From: CAYJFG01 sp964369405
GTDB taxonomy: Bacteria; Bacillota; Clostridia; Oscillospirales; Acutalibacteraceae
Assembly: GCA_964369405.1 (NCBI GenBank)
Contig: CAYJGB010000015.1
Span: 1 to 41,339, forward strand
DNA: 41,339 nucleotides
Direction: 5' to 3'
How positions within the stretch are numbered: position 1 is the stretch's first letter; every line of letters begins with the position of its first letter. Shown one piece after another: positions 33,904-41,339 of the stretch. The notes below the pieces were generated by a model. The model was not told the origin of the DNA, did not search any database, and saw nothing but the letters and a program-made list of their open reading frames with translations. The translations under genes were made by a program, and so were the position numbers.

Positions 33904-35691
33904 ATGGCAGCAGAATTTATGACAGGGCTAAAAAGGACAAACTACTGTGGAGAAATTACAATAAACGATATAGACAAAGAGGTAACAATCTTTGGTTGGG
34001 CACAAAAAGTACGAGATTTGGGACAATTAATATTTATAGATTTAAGAGATAGAACAGGTGTAGTACAATTAAGTTTTGATGATGATACTCAAAGAGAAGT
34101 ATTTAACAAAGCCATGACAGTTAAGAGTGAATACGTATTAGGCGTTGTTGGCAAAGTTATAGAGAGAAGTGCAAAAAACAAAGATATAAAAACTGGAGAT
34201 ATAGAAATAAAAGTATCAGAAATTAGAGTTTTAGGAGAAAGTTTAACACCTCCATTTGAAATAGTAGAAAATTGTAACACAGGTGACACTACAAAACTTT
34301 CTTATAGATATTTGGACTTGCGTCGCCCAGATTTACAAAGCAACATTATTTTAAGACATAAAATATCTAAAATTACTAGAGATTATTTTTACGATAACGG
34401 TTTTATCGACATAGAAACACCAATGCTTATAAAATCGACACCAGAAGGTGCAAGAGATTTCCTTGTACCATCAAGAATACATCAAGGTACATTTTATGCA
34501 CTTCCACAGTCACCACAAATCTACAAACAACTTTGTATGGTGTCTGGGTTTGATAGATATTTTCAAATTGCTAGATGTTTTAGAGATGAAGATTTAAGAG
34601 CAGATAGACAACCAGAGTTTACACAAATAGACTTCGAGATGTCTTTTGTAGATATGGAAGATGTTTTAGCAATTGGAGAGGGATATATTAAAAAGTTATT
34701 TAAAGATGTTTTAGACGTTGATATACCTACTCCGTTCCCACGAATTAAATATACGCAGTCTATGGAAAGATACGGAAGTGACAAGCCAGACACTAGGTTT
34801 GAGATGGAGCTTTACGATATTACAGACGCAGTTAAAGACACTGATTTTGTAGTGTTTAAGGGAGCAATTGACGGTGGAGGAACAGTAAGAGCAATTACAG
34901 CTAAAAATGGTAATGCGAAGTTTACTAGAAAAGAGATAGATAAACTTACAGAGTATGTAAGAGGAATTGGAGCAAAGGGACTTGCATGGGCTAAAGTTAC
35001 AAAAGACGGAATAACATCAAGTTTTTCTAAATTTATGACAGAAGAGCAAGTGAATGCAATTGCAACTGCTGGAAATGCACAAGACGGCGACTTAATACTA
35101 ATAATAGCAGATACAAATAAAAACAAAGTGTTGTCAATACTAGGAGCACTACGTTTAGAAGTAGCAAAAAAATTAGAAATCATCAAAGACGGATTTAATT
35201 TCTTATGGGTAGTAGAATTCCCATTCTTTGAAAAAGATGAGGAAACAGGACAATGGCTTGCAATGCACCACCCATTTACGTCACCTACTGATGAATGTTT
35301 AGACACGCTAGAAGAAGATAAGAGCAGTGTTTTTGCAAAAGCATATGATATGGTATTAAATGGAGTTGAATTATCATCAGGTTCAATTAGAATAACAAAT
35401 CCAGAATTACAAAACAGAATGTTCAGTTTATTAGGGTTAAGCGAAGAAGAAGCACATAAAAAATTCGGATTTTTAACAGATGCATTCAAATACGGAGCAC
35501 CTCCACATGGTGGAATGGGAATAGGATACGATAGATTGATAATGGAAATGATAGGTTCAAGTTCGCTAAGAGATGTAATAGCATTCCCAAAAATTCAAAA
35601 TGCAAGCGAGCTAATGACAAACGCACCTAGCACTGTAGATAATGAACAACTAGAAGAATTAGGAATAGCGTTAGTAAAACCACAAACGTAA
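33904..35691 (+). CDS. aspS: Aspartyl-tRNA synthetase (bacterial type)
   Basis: A 595-residue class II synthetase. The N-terminal OB fold (about 1-110, with GWAQKVRDLGQLIFIDLRDR shown as GWAQKVRDLGQLIF) binds the anticodon. Motif 2 is CFRDEDLRADRQPEFTQID, here in part RDEDLRADRQPEF. The GAD insertion (about 290-420) marks the bacterial form. Motif 3 is GMGIGYDRL near residue 540. Whether it charges only tRNA-Asp or also tRNA-Asn depends on GatCAB, which is not in the window. GAGGTG lies before the ATG. It ends the operon with hisS. Confidence 0.96.
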   Translation: MAAEFMTGLKRTNYCGEITINDIDKEVTIFGWAQKVRDLGQLIFIDLRDRTGVVQLSFDDDTQREVFNKAMTVKSEYVLGVVGKVIERSAKNKDIKTGDIEIKVSEIRVLGESLTPPFEIVENCNTGDTTKLSYRYLDLRRPDLQSNIILRHKISKITRDYFYDNGFIDIETPMLIKSTPEGARDFLVPSRIHQGTFYALPQSPQIYKQLCMVSGFDRYFQIARCFRDEDLRADRQPEFTQIDFEMSFVDMEDVLAIGEGYIKKLFKDVLDVDIPTPFPRIKYTQSMERYGSDKPDTRFEMELYDITDAVKDTDFVVFKGAIDGGGTVRAITAKNGNAKFTRKEIDKLTEYVRGIGAKGLAWAKVTKDGITSSFSKFMTEEQVNAIATAGNAQDGDLILIIADTNKNKVLSILGALRLEVAKKLEIIKDGFNFLWVVEFPFFEKDEETGQWLAMHHPFTSPTDECLDTLEEDKSSVFAKAYDMVLNGVELSSGSIRITNPELQNRMFSLLGLSEEEAHKKFGFLTDAFKYGAPPHGGMGIGYDRLIMEMIGSSSLRDVIAFPKIQNASELMTNAPSTVDNEQLEELGIALVKPQT

Positions 35692-35695
35692 AACT

Positions 35696-35830
35696 TTCCA
35701 TATGCTCCCGTTGTTATATATAGAACAATGCATAACAGGAGAACAATTAATGGGTAAATACGTAATTATCCCAATAAAATTACGTTTATAATACTGTTCG
35801 AAATTAACGGGAGCATATGGAATGCTCCCA
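35696..35830. repeat. Inverted-repeat element downstream of aspS
   Basis: A perfect 17-bp inverted repeat (35696-35712 with 35806-35822, beginning TTCCATATGCTCCCGTT) encloses about 93 bp. Inside, ACGTAATT and AATTACGT (around 35760-35785) form a second dyad. The right end doubles as an 8-bp hairpin at 35809-35829 identical, in reverse, to the phoU terminator hairpin. A tiny frame of 13 codons with AGGAG upstream (35750-35791) lies within and may be chance. It has the look of a MITE-like or REP-like unit, but no target duplication is evident. Confidence 0.5.
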
Positions 35831-35874
35831 TACAAATTGTGTTTTAAATTCTGTAAAATATCAAACATTGTTCA

Positions 35875-35911
35875 AGGTAACTTTTTTTGCGAAAAAAGTT
35901 ACCTCTTTTTC
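35875..35911 (+). terminator. Intrinsic terminator of the hisS-aspS operon
   Basis: A perfect 13-bp stem (35875-35887 with 35892-35904) with a TGCG tetraloop, followed by CTCTTTTTCT. It lies about 184 bp after the aspS stop, beyond the inverted-repeat element, which may therefore have inserted between gene and terminator. Confidence 0.8.
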
Positions 35912-36098
35912 TCCTCTGGAGAAAAATTCACCCTCAAAAAATCGCTTTACGCTAAAGGTCAAGAGCAGACCTTGAGGCGAAGACTTAAACACCACAATTT
36001 TTTGAAAAAAATTGAGTAAAACTTTAACGCTGTGAACGTTGTGAGTTGTCAAAAAGATTATCAAAATTTCACACTATAAACAACACACACAACACAAA
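35912..36098. other. Gene-free stretch between convergent aspS and PFOR
   Basis: No gene is seen. An imperfect hairpin can form at about 35940-35978: AAGGTC and GACCTT pair around a 7-base loop, extended by TCGC/GCGA at the base. AATTTTTTGAAAAAAATT at 35996-36013 is a near-perfect palindrome. The frames crossing this part show no recognisable protein. Confidence 0.5.
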
Positions 36099-36130
36099 AC
36101 CTCCTGTTCATACATTTATGAACAGGAGGT
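36099..36130 (-). terminator. Intrinsic terminator of the PFOR gene
   Basis: A perfect 13-bp stem, ACCTCCTGTTCAT at 36099-36111 with 36118-36130, and a 6-base loop. On the minus strand TTTTGTGTT follows. Confidence 0.85.
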
Positions 36131-36156
36131 AATTTGTTTTAAACTATTAAATATAA

Positions 36157-39100
36157 TTATTCTTTACCTATATTTGCTAGTCTTTGTAGGTTTTCATATT
36201 TCTTCATTGCATCAGTTTCTGCTTCTGTAAACAGTCTTTCTGCTCTTTCTGGGAATGACATTGTTAATGTTCTATATCTTCCCTCACTCATAATAAAGTC
36301 ACGGTAGCTTGCTGTTGGTGCTTTACTATCTAGTGTGAATGGGTTTTTACCCTCATCTGCTAGACGTGGGTCAAATCTAAAGCAGTTCCAGTATCCAGCT
36401 TGTACAGCTCTCTTCTCTTCTGCTTGTGCTTGACTCATGCCGCCTTTAATACCATGGTTGATACAAGGTGCATATGCAATGATGATTGATGGTCCTTGAT
36501 AGCTTTCAGCCTCTACAAATGCTTTAATACATTGGTTGTAGTCAGAACCCATTGCGATTTGTGCTACATATACATAACCATAGCTCATTGCTATTGCTGC
36601 AAGGTCTTTTTTCTTAGTTCCTTTACCTGTTGCTGCAAATTGTGCTACTGAACCTGCTGGTGTTGCTTTTGATGCTTGTCCACCTGTGTTTGAGTAAACT
36701 TCTGTATCAAATACTAAAATGTTTACATTTTCGCCACTTGCGATTACGTGGTCAAGTCCACCAAAACCGATATCATAAGCCCAACCGTCGCCACCTAAAA
36801 TCCAGATAGATTTTTTAGCTAGACAATCTTTATCAACTAATGCTTTTTTAGCTAAGTCTGCAACTTCGCATTTGCACTCTTTGATGCCTTCTAATTTTTC
36901 GATTAATGCATCTGTTGCTGTTCTGTTTGCTCCACTATCGTTAAATGTTTCTAAATAGTTTTTGCAAGCTTCTTTAACATCATCTTTTTCTGCTGTTTTT
37001 TCTATTTCAGATACGTGGTCAGCAAGTCTTTCTCTAATTGCGTTTTGACCTAGTGCCATACCAAAACCGAACTCTGCATTATCTTCAAATAATGAGTTAT
37101 GCCATGCTGGTCCGTGTCCTCTTTTGTTTACTGTGTATGGTGTTGCAGGTGCACTACCACCCCAGATTGATGAACAACCTGTAGCATTAGCGATAAACAT
37201 TCTGTCACCAAATAATTGAGTTGCTAATTTTGCATAAGGTGTTTCTCCACAACCTGCACAAGCTCCTGAGAACTCTAGTAATGGTTGTTTGAATTGGCTA
37301 CCTTTTACTGTTGTTTCTTTAAACTTAGCAGCAACTTCTGGTTTTTCATCTATTGTAGTACCATATAGGAATATTTCTTGATTAGGCATTTGAGTGTCAA
37401 TTGGTTTCATAATTAACGCTTTTTCGCCTTTTTTGCCTGGGCATACTTGAGCACAAGCTCCACAACCTGCACAGTCAAGAGTAGAAACTGTCATTGTGAA
37501 GTTAAATTCTTTAACACCTGTTAGTGGTAAGCTTTTTGTTCCTTCTGGTGCGTTTGCTAGCTCGTCAGCAGTTGTTACAACTGGTCTTATTACTGCGTGT
37601 GGACAAACATATGAACAGAAGTTACATTGGATACAGTTTTCTGCTTGCCATTCTGGAACGTCTACAGCAATACCTCTTTTTTCGTATGCTGATGAACCTT
37701 GTGGAGCAGTACCATCTGCTGAGAATGTTGAAACTGGTAATTTGTTACCTTTATATGTGTTTACTGGGTTTAAGATTTCGTTTACATATTTTGTAAGCTC
37801 TGGTCTGCCAGCATCTACTAAGTTAACTTGTGAATTATCTGTGCTTGAACCCCAACTTGCAGGTACTTCAACTTTAACAAAGTCAGTCATACCACGCTCG
37901 ATAGCTTGGTGGTTCATGTCAACAATTGCTTGACCTTTTTTGCTATATGATTTTGTTGCAGCGTCTTTCATATACTTAACAGCATCATCAGCAGGAATTA
38001 CATCAGCTATTTTAAAGAATGCAGCTTGTAACACTGTGTTAATACGTCCGCCAAGACCAATTTCTTTACCAATTGCTATACCGTCAATTGTGTAGAAGTT
38101 GATTTTTTTGTCAGCGATTAATTTTTTCATTTTGCCTGTTAGACGCTCTTCTAATTCTTGACCGCTCCAAGCACAGTTTAATAGGAAGCTTCCGCCTTCT
38201 TTTAAGTCTTCTATCATCTCGAACTTATCAACGTATGATGGGTTATGACACGCAACAAAGTCAGCTTTACTAATGTAGTAAGTTGATTTGATTGGTTTGT
38301 CACCAAAACGTAAGTGAGATACTGTTAAACCACCAGATTTTTTAGAGTCATATGCAAAGTAACCTTGAGCATATTTGTCTGTGTGGTCACCAATGATTTT
38401 GATTGAGTTTTTGTTAGCACCAACTGTACCGTCAGCACCAAGTCCCCAGAATTTACAAGATTTTGTACCTTGTGGAGTTGTATCTGGATTTTCAACAACT
38501 GGTAATGATAAGTTAGTAACATCATCAACAATACCGATTGTGTATTCTTTTTTAGGTGTAGCACTTTCCATATTTCTGAATACTGCTACGATATCGCCAG
38601 GAGTTGTATCTTTAGAACCTAAACCATAACGTCCTGTTGTAACTTTGATACCAGCAAATTTAGTTTCGTTAATTGCTGCTAAAACGTCTAGGTATAGAGG
38701 TTCGCCGATTGCACCTGGTTCTTTTGTTCTATCTAATACTGATAAGTGTTTTACTGTATCTGGTAATTCACTTATCATAAAGTCGCTTACGAATGGTCTA
38801 TATAATCTAACTTTTAATAAACCTACTTTTTCGCCTGCTGCATTTAAGTAGTCTACAACTTCTTCTGCACAGTCACAAACTGAACCCATTGCCACTATTA
38901 CGTTTTCTGCATCTGGTGCACCATAGTAGTTAAATGGTTTGTAGTCTGTTCCACATTTTTCGTTAACTTGGTTCATGTAGTCTACTACAACTTCTGGAAC
39001 TGCATCATAATATGGGTTACAAGCTTCACGAGCTTGGAAGAATATATCATCGTTTTGAGCTGTACCTCTGATTACTGGGTGCTCTGGGTTTAAACTTCTG

Positions 39101-39714
39101 CGACGGTATTCGTCTACAGCGTCATAATCAAGCATATCGCCTAAATCTTCATAATCCCATGTTTGGATTTTTTGAACTTCGTGAGATGTTCTAAAACCAT
39201 CAAAGAAATGTAAGAAAGGAACTCTACCTTTGATTGCACTTAAGTGAGCAACTGCTGATAAGTCCATAACTTCTTGAGGGCTGTTTGAACATAACATAGC
39301 ATAACCAGTTTGACGACAGGCATAAACGTCTGAGTGGTCACCAAAGATTGATAATGCGTGAGTTGTGATTGAACGAGCTGATACGTGAATAACACTTGGT
39401 AAAAGCTCACCAGCCATTTTGTACATGTTAGGAATCATTAATAATAAACCTTGAGAAGCTGTATAAGTTGTTGTTAAAGCTCCTGCTGATAATGAGCCGT
39501 GAACTGCACCAGCAGCACCACCCTCAGATTGCATCTCAGTTACTCTTACTTCTCTACCGAACAAGTTTTTACGACCAACAGCCGCATACTTATCAGTTTC
39601 ATCAGCCATTACAGATGATGGTGTGATAGGATAGATAGCAGCAACGTCTGTAAACGCATAAGATACGTGAGCAGCAGCACTGTTACCGTCCATAGTTTTC
39701 ATTTTTCTAGCCAT
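36157..39714 (-). CDS. nifJ: Pyruvate:ferredoxin (flavodoxin) oxidoreductase
   Basis: A single-chain 1185-residue enzyme that oxidises pyruvate with CoA to acetyl-CoA and CO2 and passes electrons to ferredoxin, central to anaerobic fermentation. The N-terminal pyrimidine-binding domain holds YPITPSSVMAD and EGGAAGAVHGSLSAGALTTT (as SEGGAAGAVHGSL). A ferredoxin domain near 690-760 has two [4Fe-4S] motifs, CIQCNFCSYVCP and CAGCGACAQVCP. The C-terminal domain holds CAGCGETPY and the thiamine diphosphate motif GDGWAYDIGFGG near 976. The length is normal for the family. AAGGAGGA lies before the ATG. It is transcribed alone. Choice of ferredoxin or flavodoxin cannot be decided. Confidence 0.97.
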   Translation of the reverse strand: MARKMKTMDGNSAAAHVSYAFTDVAAIYPITPSSVMADETDKYAAVGRKNLFGREVRVTEMQSEGGAAGAVHGSLSAGALTTTYTASQGLLLMIPNMYKMAGELLPSVIHVSARSITTHALSIFGDHSDVYACRQTGYAMLCSNSPQEVMDLSAVAHLSAIKGRVPFLHFFDGFRTSHEVQKIQTWDYEDLGDMLDYDAVDEYRRRSLNPEHPVIRGTAQNDDIFFQAREACNPYYDAVPEVVVDYMNQVNEKCGTDYKPFNYYGAPDAENVIVAMGSVCDCAEEVVDYLNAAGEKVGLLKVRLYRPFVSDFMISELPDTVKHLSVLDRTKEPGAIGEPLYLDVLAAINETKFAGIKVTTGRYGLGSKDTTPGDIVAVFRNMESATPKKEYTIGIVDDVTNLSLPVVENPDTTPQGTKSCKFWGLGADGTVGANKNSIKIIGDHTDKYAQGYFAYDSKKSGGLTVSHLRFGDKPIKSTYYISKADFVACHNPSYVDKFEMIEDLKEGGSFLLNCAWSGQELEERLTGKMKKLIADKKINFYTIDGIAIGKEIGLGGRINTVLQAAFFKIADVIPADDAVKYMKDAATKSYSKKGQAIVDMNHQAIERGMTDFVKVEVPASWGSSTDNSQVNLVDAGRPELTKYVNEILNPVNTYKGNKLPVSTFSADGTAPQGSSAYEKRGIAVDVPEWQAENCIQCNFCSYVCPHAVIRPVVTTADELANAPEGTKSLPLTGVKEFNFTMTVSTLDCAGCGACAQVCPGKKGEKALIMKPIDTQMPNQEIFLYGTTIDEKPEVAAKFKETTVKGSQFKQPLLEFSGACAGCGETPYAKLATQLFGDRMFIANATGCSSIWGGSAPATPYTVNKRGHGPAWHNSLFEDNAEFGFGMALGQNAIRERLADHVSEIEKTAEKDDVKEACKNYLETFNDSGANRTATDALIEKLEGIKECKCEVADLAKKALVDKDCLAKKSIWILGGDGWAYDIGFGGLDHVIASGENVNILVFDTEVYSNTGGQASKATPAGSVAQFAATGKGTKKKDLAAIAMSYGYVYVAQIAMGSDYNQCIKAFVEAESYQGPSIIIAYAPCINHGIKGGMSQAQAEEKRAVQAGYWNCFRFDPRLADEGKNPFTLDSKAPTASYRDFIMSEGRYRTLTMSFPERAERLFTEAETDAMKKYENLQRLANIGKE

Positions 39715-39817
39715 TTTAAATTTCCTCCTTAAAAAATATACATATTAAATTGCATGCATAAAAATAACATTAACAAATCCAATACATTATTAACATAAAA
39801 GTATTGTACCAACTTAG

Positions 39818-39846
39818 ATTTTAACACTTTTTTAGCGTTGTGTAAA
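39818..39846 (-). promoter_or_regulatory. Sigma-A promoter of the PFOR gene
   Basis: On the minus strand TTTACA (39846-39841) and TAAAAT (39823-39818) are 17 bp apart. The predicted leader is about 95 bases, with no strong fold seen. Confidence 0.6.
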
Positions 39847-40026
39847 GTGTAAAATTATTAATTTTTTGTAAATAATGAATAAAAATGAAATATTGTCAAA
39901 TATACTGATAAAATATGTAGATTTCATAAAAAAACAATGTATTTTGATACATAAATGACTTCAAATTTATTAAAAAATATTCAAGATATATCTTGATACT
40001 AAAAATTTAAATTTCAATCTAAAGCA
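39847..40026. other. AT-rich gap between divergent PFOR and HAD genes
   Basis: No gene, strong hairpin or repeat is seen apart from the two flanking promoters. TTCAAGATATATCTTGA-like symmetry occurs near 39979-39995 (CAAGATATATCTTG is a 14-bp perfect palindrome) and could be an operator. Confidence 0.45.
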
Positions 40027-40055
40027 TTGACATAAAACATATAGTCATCTATACT
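40027..40055 (+). promoter_or_regulatory. Strong sigma-A promoter of the HAD gene
   Basis: A perfect TTGACA (40027-40032), 17-bp spacer and TATACT (40050-40055). The leader would be about 80 bases. Confidence 0.75.
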
Positions 40056-40140
40056 TATAAGTAATAGAATAGAGTATATAATTGCATATTATTTTGCACT
40101 AAAAAACACTAAACAAGTGATTAAGGAGTAATGATTAACT

Positions 40141-40791
40141 ATGAAAAAAGAAATAAAAGGTGTAATTTTTGATATGGACGGTCTTATGATAGATAGTGAA
40201 TCTGTTACATTTATAAACCATAAGAAAATAATAGCTGATATGGGATATGACTTAACGTTTGATGTGTTTAAGAAAACAATAGGTTGCAGAAGTTTAGAAA
40301 CAGGTGAATTTTATAAAAGTATATATTCTCAAGACTTAGATTGTGAAAAGTTAAGACTAGAATCTAAAAAACTTTATAGAGAATATTTGGAAAAAAATGG
40401 TGTACCAGTAAAAAAAGGATTGTTTGAGCTATTAGAATATTTAAAAAGTAAAAAAATAAAATGTGCAGTAGCAACATCAACACGAACACAGTCAGCATCG
40501 TATGCACTAGAAAAAGCTGGTATAACACCATATATGGACGTATTCGTATTTGGAGATATGGTAGAAAATGGAAAACCGGCTCCAGATATATTTTTAAAAG
40601 CATGTGCAATGATAGGAGAAAAACCAGAAGATTGTCTTGGTATTGAAGACTCTTACAATGGGGTACGAGCAATATACAGTGCGAAAATGATGGCTGCAAT
40701 GGTACCAGATATATTACAGCCAACTGACGAGATGAAAGAAAAGACATACGTAATAGTAGACAGTCTAGATAAATTAATAGAAATAATATGA
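40141..40791 (+). CDS. HAD-superfamily phosphatase, beta-phosphoglucomutase-like
   Basis: A 216-residue hydrolase with the four HAD motifs: FDMDGLMIDSE (Asp nucleophile at 11 and acid/base at 13), ATSTR with the motif II Ser/Thr, the lysine in NGKPAPDIF, and GIEDSYNGVRA (motif IV). The helical cap lies between motif I and II (about 20-85), as in beta-phosphoglucomutase and small-metabolite phosphatases. Which phosphate ester it uses is not readable. AAGGAGT precedes the ATG. It is monocistronic, between its own promoter and terminator. Confidence 0.88.
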   Translation: MKKEIKGVIFDMDGLMIDSESVTFINHKKIIADMGYDLTFDVFKKTIGCRSLETGEFYKSIYSQDLDCEKLRLESKKLYREYLEKNGVPVKKGLFELLEYLKSKKIKCAVATSTRTQSASYALEKAGITPYMDVFVFGDMVENGKPAPDIFLKACAMIGEKPEDCLGIEDSYNGVRAIYSAKMMAAMVPDILQPTDEMKEKTYVIVDSLDKLIEII

Positions 40792-40890
40792 ATTGGTTAG
40801 TAGGGTAGGGAAGTTTAAAATTGATGTTCTATTATAAAAGAATTACTAAATAGCAAAACACTTGTTAAATGCAAGCTGAACAAGCAAAAA

Positions 40891-40925
40891 ACACTCCTCA
40901 AGAAAAGTCTTGAGGAGTGTTTTTT
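40891..40925 (+). terminator. Intrinsic terminator after the HAD gene
   Basis: A perfect 13-bp stem (ACACTCCTCAAGA, 40891-40903, with 40908-40920), AAAG loop, then TTTTT. A runs on the 5' side extend the stem. Confidence 0.9.
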
Positions 40926-40986
40926 ATAAAACTTAAAGATTGTGGTGCGATTGGCGATATAGGATTTGATTGAATTCGGACATAAA

Positions 40987-41019
40987 AAATCGCCCTTAGC
41001 ACAAAACTAAGAGCGATTT
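40987..41019 (-). terminator. Terminator of tRNA-Leu
   Basis: A 13-bp stem with one G-U pair (40987-40999 with 41007-41019) and a 7-base loop. On the minus strand TTTTTATG follows. It starts about 20 bases after the tRNA 3' end. Confidence 0.85.
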
Positions 41020-41039
41020 GGGTGTCGAGTCTCCTCGAC

Positions 41040-41126
41040 TGGTGCCGGTGGCCGGACTCGAACCGGCACGCCGGTGAAGGCGGTGGATTTTGAATCCACT
41101 ACGTCTGCCAATTCCATCACACCGGC
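41040..41126 (-). tRNA. tRNA-Leu (anticodon CAA)
   Basis: On the minus strand the acceptor arm GCCGGTG pairs with CACCGGC, followed by discriminator A and encoded CCA. The anticodon stem GTGGA/TCCAC closes the loop TTCAAAA, giving anticodon CAA, which reads UUG. The long variable arm of a class II tRNA is present, and the T arm is GCCGG-TTCGAGT-CCGGC. The 87-base length fits tRNA-Leu. Confidence 0.95.
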
Positions 41127-41157
41127 ACGTATATTTATATATACAAACGATAAGCAT

Positions 41158-41186
41158 ATTATATACTAAAATAAAATATAATGCAA
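41158..41186 (-). promoter_or_regulatory. Sigma-A promoter of tRNA-Leu
   Basis: On the minus strand TTGCAT (41186-41181) and a perfect TATAAT (41163-41158) are 17 bp apart, starting transcription about 25 bases before the mature tRNA. Confidence 0.7.
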
Positions 41187-41225
41187 GAAAATTTATAAAT
41201 AAATTAGTAAAAATAAATTTATATA

Positions 41226-41258
41226 AAAAAACAAGATTCATAATGAAACTTGTTTTTT
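41226..41258 (-). terminator. Terminator of tRNA-Cys
   Basis: AAAAAACAAG (41226-41235) pairs with CTTGTTTTTT (41249-41258), giving a T-run after a short GC-containing stem on the minus strand. It separates tRNA-Cys from the tRNA-Leu promoter. Confidence 0.6.
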
Positions 41259-41284
41259 TATATAAATCCTTAATTTAAAAATAC

Positions 41285-41339
41285 TGGAGGCGACACTCGG
41301 ATTTGAACCGAGGAATCAGGGTTTTGCAGACCCATGCCT
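41285..41339 (-). tRNA. tRNA-Cys (anticodon GCA), partial
   Basis: The 3' 55 bases are in the window. On the minus strand GGGTCTGCAAAACCC gives the anticodon loop CTGCAAA and anticodon GCA. The T arm is CTCGG-TTCAAAT-CCGAG, and the end GTCGCC-T-CCA encodes the CCA tail. The D arm and 5' acceptor strand lie beyond the window edge. Confidence 0.92.

Noticed and set aside
34812..35489. Long minus-strand frame (225 codons) opposite aspS
   Set aside because: Shadow of the aspS coding sequence; Ser/Phe-rich, no ribosome site, no family.
35822..36064. Overlapping short frames on both strands downstream of aspS
   Set aside because: They run through hairpins and poly-A/T tracts, and no protein family is recognised.
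37496..37933. 145-codon plus-strand frame opposite PFOR
   Set aside because: Shadow of the PFOR ferredoxin region; composition is that of antisense translation.
1..41339. CRISPR array, prophage, insertion sequence or toxin-antitoxin system
   Set aside because: No regularly spaced repeats, transposase, integrase, phage structural gene or small toxin pair was found on either strand.

Overview
The window looks like chromosome from an AT-rich (roughly one-third G+C by eye), anaerobic, endospore-forming Firmicute of the class Clostridia. The evidence is a pyruvate:ferredoxin oxidoreductase, a SpoVAC sporulation protein, strong AGGAGG-type ribosome sites, TTG and GTG starts, consensus TTGACA/TATAAT promoters, short-stem U-tailed terminators and tRNA genes with encoded CCA. 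The species cannot be named from the sequence alone. I see no prophage, insertion sequence, CRISPR array or plasmid machinery.

Layout. 1-4830: end of rpsI (ribosomal protein S9), a CBS-pair protein, a PucR/CdaR-type regulator, a 909-bp gene-free stretch with a strongly folded segment, then a CmpB-like membrane protein with dusB. 5233-15976: one long operon behind a single strong promoter. It makes GDP-mannose (phosphohexomutase, ManC) and GDP-L-fucose (Gmd, Fcl), and also carries a MATE exporter, a GH31 glycosidase, a DegT/LegC-type sugar aminotransferase and a GT-B glycosyltransferase-like protein. The aminotransferase could compete with Fcl for the Gmd product and give a GDP-amino sugar. 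16121-20696: an MFS permease, a clostripain-family lipoprotein and a GH3 (NagZ-like) lipoprotein, each probably transcribed separately. 20853-22184 (minus): a D,D-carboxypeptidase. 22581-26765: pstS-pstC-pstA-pstB-phoU, with a possible Pho-box array in front and an attenuator-like hairpin after pstS. 26964-29650 (minus): a lone spoVAC, then an ABC-F protein with a SnoaL-like gene. 29919-35691: pyrB with a fused zinc domain, a minD-like gene with an mgsA-like gene, then hisS-aspS. 36157-39714 (minus): PFOR. 40141-40791: a HAD phosphatase. 41040-41339 (minus): tRNA-Leu(CAA) and a partial tRNA-Cys(GCA).

Several housekeeping-looking proteins have unusual architecture. PstS is a circular permutant: its normal second half comes first. 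The ABC-F protein has lost all three motifs of one composite ATPase site (Walker A2, Walker B2 Glu to Gln, signature 1) and kept those of the other. PyrB carries a PyrI-like four-cysteine zinc module without the PyrI allosteric domain. The MgsA homologue has replaced three residues aligned with the catalytic Asp, His and Asp of methylglyoxal synthase. The MinD homologue stands without MinC or MinE and ends before the usual membrane-targeting helix. The two gene-free regions most worth examining are 2267-2462 (nested long-range helices, an RNA candidate) and 35696-35830 (a 17-bp perfect inverted repeat enclosing about 93 bp, sharing a 21-bp hairpin with the phoU terminator).
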